Below, in pieces: positions 15,533-20,894 of a stretch of 20,894 nt of DNA. How positions within the stretch are numbered: the first letter of the stretch is position 1; each line of letters begins with the position of its first letter. A model generated the notes under the pieces. That model saw only the letters and a program-made list of their open reading frames with translations, was not told the origin of the DNA and ran no database searches. The DNA is taken from NCBI GenBank assembly GCA_002811675.1, contig PDIM01000120.1:7893-28786 (forward strand). Reading direction: 5' to 3'. A program made the position numbers and the translations under genes. The DNA comes from Ichthyosporea sp. XGB-2017a. Its lineage: Eukaryota > Opisthokonta > Ichthyosporea.

Positions 15533-18500
15533 ATGAGACAGAACATAATATACGCGATGGTGTTGATCATCGCAGCACTGCTCTCTTCATGCGCAGATAA
15601 AGGCGGTGCTGTTCCGTATCCACCACACACGAATGGAGGCAAAGGCATGAGGGAGATGGTCTCCAACCTGGACTCAGACATCAACAACATTAGTGACTTT
15701 GTGGACAACAAGTCCAGCCAGTTGATGGCTGACATGGAAGAAATTGCCTCTGATATGGCCAGACTAGCAGCCATTGTTGAGGCGAACTCTACTGAGTCCT
15801 CCGTTGAAGGAGACCAGCAAAATCCAGACACTGACACTCAAACCACCGTTCAAAACTCCTTTGCAGCTCAATCGACTGTCGCTTCAGGCCCAATCCCTGA
15901 GCCTCCAGCAGATATTTCCTCCTCAGCGACTCCCAACCCTGTTCGTCCCAGCTTTGATAAAAATAGCCCATTTATCAATGCCACCAATAATGTGGTAGGC
16001 GCATTGGCTTCGTTTAATCTGAGAAATATTATCGCCCGTCATGATGTGCAAATGGCTCAACTCTTCAGGCAGTTGGGAGGTCCTTATGTCTTAGAACTCG
16101 TTAGTCCTGCAGTCATGGCTGTGTTATCACGAAATGCATCAAGCCCCACTTTAAACACCACCCAGACAATGTCTCGAGACAGAAGAGGACAAGCCATGGA
16201 AATGTTATGTCTGGAATGTCTTTTTCGTAAGTTTGTAGGAAAAGATGCTGGGGCCCTTCCTGCAGATAGAAGGAAGTTAGGTAAGGTAAGGGAATCATCA
16301 TACCCGCAATCAAAACTCGATTCCGTCTACGCAAAGCTTCAGCAAACTGTGGAAGAAAGGGAAGAAATCGTAAGAAAGGCTCCCTTTAGACCAAGTTCAG
16401 AGTTAGAGGAGTTTCTCAATACGTTATGGGAACATGACATTGTTCAACATGGTATGGGACTAGGAAATCGAGAGAGAGAGCAAGGGGCTTTGGAGGAGGT
16501 TGAACAACTCAATTTTGAAAGCCTCAGTGGCCCTGCAAAGGATATGCTTACACTAAGGACACGGTTGCTTAGAGTGGGGGTTACCATTGATATGCTTTAT
16601 GCCCTTTCTTTAACAGACATTGACAAGGCTGCTGTATTGGATGCCTTATGTACAGATAACAGCCAAGGAATGTCCCAGGAAAAGATCAAAATGTATACAT
16701 CACTTTCTAGCATAGCTTCTGCTGCCGATTCGGCTTCAAAATATATTGAAGAAACTCTTTTTACATTTAGACCTATTGAAAACCCTGAATTGGCTGCAGA
16801 GAGTCCCCTTTATAGTGCCAAGAAAGCCGTACCTTCCCTGAGAGATTTAAACAAACTACTCGTTAATGCAGCTATTGTGAAGGTAGCAGGAGATGAAGAT
16901 GGGAAAAACGGTGGGGGGAATGAGATGAAGCAAGCAAGAGATGAAAATGAGTTTAAAGATAAAGCGATGGAAGTCTTAAAACAAGTCGTGCGTGTTGGAT
17001 CAAAAGCACAAAATGCAGCAGCTACGGGATTGTTCATTCCCGAAAACTGGTTAGATGATCCTCCCACTATTGAGCCTCTTCAAATACGCTCTAGTCTATT
17101 CACACAACAGGACAACGATGGACCTTCGCCCAACGACCTTCAATCACAATTAGCGCAAATCATTGATGATAGCTCTCGAGAAAAGCAACTAGATAAGGAT
17201 ACGCCGATATCCATTTCTAGTGAGAGCCGGCCTGTGTTGAGCTCTTTTGCCAAAACCATACAAGAAGCTGCCCTTGAGGGAGTATACAAGAGTTACTTTA
17301 TCAAGGGACTATCATACGCAGATGAAACTTTAGACAAACCATATGAAAAATATATGAGGAGTACTGCAAGGGACATTATCGGCAAAAGCAAAAAAACTCT
17401 CGAAAATTTCTTTGAAGGAGATGAAAATGTGAACAAATTGTTGGATGCGGTTTTGCGCAGCAAAGATGCCTCTTCTGGTGATAAATCTGTCTCGAAAATG
17501 TTCATGAAGATAAGAAAGAAAGATCCTAAGGACGCATCTTCATATTTAGCAGAAAAGATGTGTGATTTTATGATTAATGATATTCAGTCACAATATAACA
17601 GTTTGGCAAGGGGTGAGGATCCACCAGAGGGTGCTTTCCAGCCGATTTTGCTCTCTCGTGACCCAAGTAGTTTTATGACTTTAGAGACGTTTCAGAAAAT
17701 TGTTTTTGAAGGGCAAATGGCTTTTGGTAAAACAACATTCGTTGATAAGGTTCTATTATCCACGCCCAAACCCGTAACACCCGAAGAAGAGGAGACACCG
17801 AATAAGGATGTCAGTAAGGAGCGTAAAGAAGCATATGATAAGTTGTTATTGTCCAGCTCCAGACCCGAAGCGAGGGAGATTCCCATTGCCAATGAGGAGA
17901 TTGAGAAGGCATATGGACTTAAATATACTGCATTACTTGAAGATCCAACGTCTGCTCAGTTGTCATCCCCAGACACAGCTGTGAGTGATGTATGCATCTT
18001 GGTGAAAGGCATTTTGGAAAGCGATGGAAAGGAATATAAATCTTCGGCCAGACCCGATTTGGGAAAAAAAATCCAGGTTCAAGTATTTGACCCAAACGAA
18101 AATGAGGTAGATGTCGCAAAAAATATGTTTGAGTATTTCTCGATGGAAGTTGCACCAAAGGTTATGGACAATATCAGAAAACTGCCTATTGAACGTTTTA
18201 GACAGCCTGGTGGAACAGACAAAGTTACACCAGAGTTAGCAGAGTCTTTCTTTTCTGCAAGAAGGGGGATAAAACCAGCCACCACCCCTGAACGAGTTAT
18301 TCAAAATGCACTTGACGAAATAGCGGAACACATTTTAATTAGAAACGCCAAGCTGCCCTTTCGTGTAAAATTATCCGAGGAGGTCAATCAACAGATGTCT
18401 GAAAAGATGAATGACGTTTTTGGACAAATGACTACAAAAGTACGTAAAGCCACTATCCAACAGTCTATGGCACTTATTCAGACAGAACTAATGGACTATA

Positions 18501-19291
18501 TCCCTCAACCAACTACTGAGCAAAAGGCACAAATCGCTGATATGTCATTAGTTATCGCCACCTTTTTTCCCAACCCTGAAGATGCTTTAGCGTTTACCCG
18601 TGCATCAGCCAATTCGGGTCTTTCTTTAAAGAATCCGAAAGTCAAGATGGAGAGAAGTGCTAAAGCTGCTCAAATTCGAGACACGGTTATTGATAGTGTT
18701 ACTGAAGAGATGAATGAGCAAGTCAGTTCAATCCTTTGGGATAGTGTGTATCAGTCTTCTGGTAACGACATTGAACTAATCCATGTCACTCTTCGGGGGA
18801 TGAAAACTGACATTGAAAAGCGATCTTTGGAAACTATAAATGGACTTTTACGGGCACATCAGTTATCGCAAGAGTCAGAGGAGGTTCTGCGTTCGAAGTT
18901 GAAGTTCAGTCAATATCAGCAAAAGTTTAAGAATGGAAATGACGAAGAGAATGCACCGCTATTAATTGAGGATGACCATTCTGAAGATGTTTTATCTCAG
19001 ATATCCAAAGCTCTTAACCAAATCTTTGTTCTTGAGACTGCACAAAATTACAACGCTCCAGAGTCCTCATTCGCTAGAGAGAAAGGTAGTCCGCAATTAG
19101 TAGCTACTGAAATACATAGAGCTGAGAGTGAGGACGGTGGCGAATCCGAAAGGGAACCTGACTCTGCGATAAGAAGCGAGGAAAGGAAGGAGGACATGAG
19201 ATCAACTAGTGAGAATAGAAGTGCGGCAAATGCTCCATATGGTGAACCAGATGATGGACAACAAATTGTTAGTACTGAAGACGTACGATAA
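15533..19291 (+). CDS. Large secreted helical protein B, about 1,252 aa, full-length family member
   Basis: The frame is open further upstream, but the first in-frame ATG is at 15533 and starts a good signal peptide (IIYAMVLIIAALLSSC). Residues about 25-215 hold about six N-x-S/T sequons (NIS, NKS, NST, NAT, NAS, NTT), as in protein A. DRRG lies at about residue 217, followed by a hydrophobic cysteine-containing stretch (MLCLECLFRKFVG). The rest is long, charged and helical; KSVSKMF (about 650), PILLSR (about 705) and the segment around FFPNPEDAL (about 1012) align with gene A. The C-terminal tail is polar and charged (EREPDSAIRSEERKED) but lacks the DDDWKD motif. There is no membrane span after the signal peptide and no GPI-type end. 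Divergence from A is high, so this is an old duplication kept intact. Function unknown; an extracellular or surface role is inferred. Confidence 0.87.
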   Translation: MRQNIIYAMVLIIAALLSSCADKGGAVPYPPHTNGGKGMREMVSNLDSDINNISDFVDNKSSQLMADMEEIASDMARLAAIVEANSTESSVEGDQQNPDTDTQTTVQNSFAAQSTVASGPIPEPPADISSSATPNPVRPSFDKNSPFINATNNVVGALASFNLRNIIARHDVQMAQLFRQLGGPYVLELVSPAVMAVLSRNASSPTLNTTQTMSRDRRGQAMEMLCLECLFRKFVGKDAGALPADRRKLGKVRESSYPQSKLDSVYAKLQQTVEEREEIVRKAPFRPSSELEEFLNTLWEHDIVQHGMGLGNREREQGALEEVEQLNFESLSGPAKDMLTLRTRLLRVGVTIDMLYALSLTDIDKAAVLDALCTDNSQGMSQEKIKMYTSLSSIASAADSASKYIEETLFTFRPIENPELAAESPLYSAKKAVPSLRDLNKLLVNAAIVKVAGDEDGKNGGGNEMKQARDENEFKDKAMEVLKQVVRVGSKAQNAAATGLFIPENWLDDPPTIEPLQIRSSLFTQQDNDGPSPNDLQSQLAQIIDDSSREKQLDKDTPISISSESRPVLSSFAKTIQEAALEGVYKSYFIKGLSYADETLDKPYEKYMRSTARDIIGKSKKTLENFFEGDENVNKLLDAVLRSKDASSGDKSVSKMFMKIRKKDPKDASSYLAEKMCDFMINDIQSQYNSLARGEDPPEGAFQPILLSRDPSSFMTLETFQKIVFEGQMAFGKTTFVDKVLLSTPKPVTPEEEETPNKDVSKERKEAYDKLLLSSSRPEAREIPIANEEIEKAYGLKYTALLEDPTSAQLSSPDTAVSDVCILVKGILESDGKEYKSSARPDLGKKIQVQVFDPNENEVDVAKNMFEYFSMEVAPKVMDNIRKLPIERFRQPGGTDKVTPELAESFFSARRGIKPATTPERVIQNALDEIAEHILIRNAKLPFRVKLSEEVNQQMSEKMNDVFGQMTTKVRKATIQQSMALIQTELMDYIPQPTTEQKAQIADMSLVIATFFPNPEDALAFTRASANSGLSLKNPKVKMERSAKAAQIRDTVIDSVTEEMNEQVSSILWDSVYQSSGNDIELIHVTLRGMKTDIEKRSLETINGLLRAHQLSQESEEVLRSKLKFSQYQQKFKNGNDEENAPLLIEDDHSEDVLSQISKALNQIFVLETAQNYNAPESSFAREKGSPQLVATEIHRAESEDGGESEREPDSAIRSEERKEDMRSTSENRSAANAPYGEPDDGQQIVSTEDVR

Positions 19292-19334
19292 AACCTTCTT
19301 GCTTTATTTTTTTAGTCTTTTATTTCCTTTGTGA

Positions 19335-19787
19335 AAGAAACTATTGTGCCTGCTATTGTGGTTTCCGGGTGGTTTCTTAAGGGCAATTAACAATTCTATG
19401 ATGATAATCACACATCCTAATGGGATGTACCAGAAAATGAGTTTCTGTGAGCAACAATATATCCGACTTCAATATTCGTTTAATATGGCGACTATGTGCA
19501 ATCAAGAAGGCTACGGAACGCGAGGATGCGAAGCCAACAATTTTAAGTACATTGCAAATTCAATGGAGTGTTCCCAATCCCGAAGCTCCAGTGCATATGA
19601 AGGCCCCTTTACCTATTCCGAATATGCACGAGACTGTCCCGTGGAAACATCTCCCATCCGATTCATGTGCGAGTTCCAGACAAATGGGAACTCCTTTATC
19701 TCCCCAAGCATGGTATATGGGAATGGGAAATATCTCAGCTACCGAGGAAATATCATCACTGCACAGGACTTTTACACCCTTTTTTAA
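19335..19787 (+). pseudogene. Short, probably truncated six-cysteine protein
   Basis: The frame is open from 19335 to TAA at 19785-19787; the first in-frame ATG is at 19398 (about 130 aa). From MSFCEQQY onward it aligns with the minus-strand gene at 20150-20894, keeping six cysteines with spacing C-x16-C-x9-C-x13-C-x21-C-x10-C and the following motif CEFQ ... SFISP ... GNG. It lacks the roughly 100 N-terminal residues and the last 45 residues (including three cysteines) of that homologue, and has no signal peptide. It starts only about 45 bp after the gene B stop. Truncation at both ends suggests a decayed copy; a short functional domain-only protein cannot be excluded. Confidence 0.6.
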
Positions 19788-20149
19788 AAGGGGTGCACGT
19801 ATAAGGGTGATCGAACTAAGTCTCTCTCTGGTTTACCCATCGTGATCCCTCCTCCCATGCCTCTCTCCACTGCATGGCTCACCAGAGCATGTCGCTTGTG
19901 TCTTTCCTCTTAATAACTAATGCATTGCAATGCAATAAAGCAAAGCTAACAAAAGCAATCCCAGTTTTGAGAACTTTAGCTCTAACTTTAACTTTAGTTT
20001 TAAATTAAATTCAATACGTCTTCTTCTTTTTCTGTTTTTTTTTTTTTTTTTTTTTTTTCTTTTTTTTTGTTTGCTTTGCGTGTAAGACGCGATGATGACA
20101 ATGAAATGTCAACAGAGATAGATCAAAAACTCAACCACTATTTTTATTT
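19788..20149. other. Convergent spacer between the two six-cysteine copies
   Basis: It holds an imperfect palindrome at the end of the truncated copy (cacccttttttaaaaggggtg minus its last base, 19774-19793), a perfect 14-bp palindrome tgcattgcaatgca (19919-19932) running into AATAAA (19932-19937, a possible polyadenylation signal for the plus strand), repeats of aactttag around 19970-20000, and the long T-run at 20035-20068. No gene. Confidence 0.5.
20035..20068. repeat. Long T-run (T24, C, T9)
   Basis: Twenty-four T, one C and nine T in a row on the plus strand. Read on the minus strand it is a poly(A) tract about 80 bp after the stop codon of the six-cysteine gene at 20150. Confidence 0.95.
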
Positions 20150-20894
20150 TCAATAACCCATATTGCTAAGGCAGGCATCACACCAGCTATCAAGCACTTT
20201 CATTGACATCTCCACCTGATTCATATACGCGTTTTCTGGCATGGAGCCTATTTGCAACTGACATGACTTTTCCATCTCATTATACAGAGATTGAGTGCTC
20301 ACAAACTGGCCATCGCTGAAGATCCCTTGCCCATTTGCATTGGCAAACACTTGAGGTGAGAGAAAACTCTGCTTCGTTTTCTGGTAATGCTGGAATTGAC
20401 ACAGAAAGGGAAATAACGGATCCTTTGCCTCGCACGCTTTCTTTGTCTGTTGAATAACAGTGGCATTGGGCTGTGCGCAGTAAAGCACTTCATTGGCGAG
20501 TTGATAGACAGGCAAAGGACAGAAAAAGGGAGTTGTATTCTCCGAGCACTGATTCTCCACTCCCAGATCAAAGGTGGTGAAGATGGAAAGGTACATCTCC
20601 TCACACGAGCTCATCACCCGATAGGAGGAAGAGTTAGTGCTGCGATCAGTGACCAAATAGGCAAAAGAGATAAAGAGGGTTCCTGTCTCCTGTACTCGTG
20701 GGATGTGGAAGGTTATCTCTCCTGGCGTGCTATCATTCTGGAAGATGTACTGCGTTTTTTTGTAAAGTAGAGCTGTTGTTTTGTATTTTTCAATCTGCCT
20801 TTGTAAGTCTTTGTCGTAAATCTGAGATGGAGTAGGAAGAGGAAGATGAGCTCCTGCTGGATATTCCCGAGGACCAACAATCACTGCGAGGCGT
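20150..20894 (-). CDS. Six-cysteine protein, 5' end outside the window
   Basis: The minus-strand frame is open from the window edge to TGA at 20150-20152, so at least 247 codons are visible and the start lies beyond 20894. No ATG is seen near the edge (a GTG at 20884 is not a likely start). The N-terminal visible part has a long polar helix (IYDKDLQRQIEKYKTTALL) and a beta-like stretch. Then comes a module with cysteines spaced C-x18-C-x8-C-x13-C-x14-C-x10-C, followed by CQFQ ... SFLSP ... ANGQG ... DGQFV. A final part has three more cysteines (SCQLQ, WCDAC). Two or three sequons and the cysteine pattern suggest an extracellular protein. A truncated homologue faces it at 19335-19787. I recognise no family. 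Confidence 0.72.
   Translation of the reverse strand, partial: RLAVIVGPREYPAGAHLPLPTPSQIYDKDLQRQIEKYKTTALLYKKTQYIFQNDSTPGEITFHIPRVQETGTLFISFAYLVTDRSTNSSSYRVMSSCEEMYLSIFTTFDLGVENQCSENTTPFFCPLPVYQLANEVLYCAQPNATVIQQTKKACEAKDPLFPFLCQFQHYQKTKQSFLSPQVFANANGQGIFSDGQFVSTQSLYNEMEKSCQLQIGSMPENAYMNQVEMSMKVLDSWCDACLSNMGY

Noticed and set aside
15533-15610. Bacterial lipoprotein signal (LLSSC) in protein B
   Set aside because: The LSSC string fits a lipobox, but there is no ribosome binding site, the paralogue lacks it, and the overall gene layout is eukaryotic.
20035-20068. Telomeric or end-of-chromosome sequence
   Set aside because: A plain T-run without any telomere-type unit, and a gene continues beyond it.

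Overview
This window reads as nuclear DNA of a microbial eukaryote; I cannot name the lineage. Reasons: two intron-free reading frames above 1,200 codons carry eukaryotic-style signal peptides and N-glycosylation sequons, no Shine-Dalgarno sequence precedes their ATGs, pyrimidine tracts ending in AG lie shortly before those ATGs, and the spacers are long, AT-rich and full of simple repeats. TAA and TGA both end well-supported genes, so the standard code fits. I recognise no named protein family; the functional statements are deductions from sequence features.

Layout. 1-5.1 kb: a degraded, lysine/glutamate-rich pseudogene on the minus strand (about 1077-1882), a doubtful 214-codon plus-strand ORF (2691-3335) ending inside an 18-bp perfect hairpin, and a minus-strand gene of unknown family (3843-5024, open to about 5081). 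5.1-6.2 kb: an 18-bp imperfect tandem repeat and a compound palindrome in the upstream region of the first large gene. 6.2-10.0 kb: large secreted protein A (1,268 aa). 10.5-14.9 kb: three partial copies of the same family, namely an inverted C-terminal pseudogene, an open but 5'-truncated C-terminal copy, and a diverged copy broken by an in-frame TAA. 15.5-19.3 kb: full-length paralogue B (about 1,252 aa). 19.4-20.9 kb: two convergent copies of a six-cysteine protein, one short and probably decayed, the other running off the window's right end.

The main result is a local cluster of at least five copies of an unrecognised family of large, mostly helical, secreted proteins. Both full-length members share a glycosylated N-terminal module, an RRG site, a long charged helical body and a polar tail. 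Both have a 51-53 bp inverted-repeat element about 400 bp before the ATG; half of it also occurs inside the 2691-3335 ORF. Intact genes beside truncated, inverted and broken copies recall a surface-antigen or effector locus diversifying by duplication and recombination. That role is inference; no function is demonstrated by the sequence.
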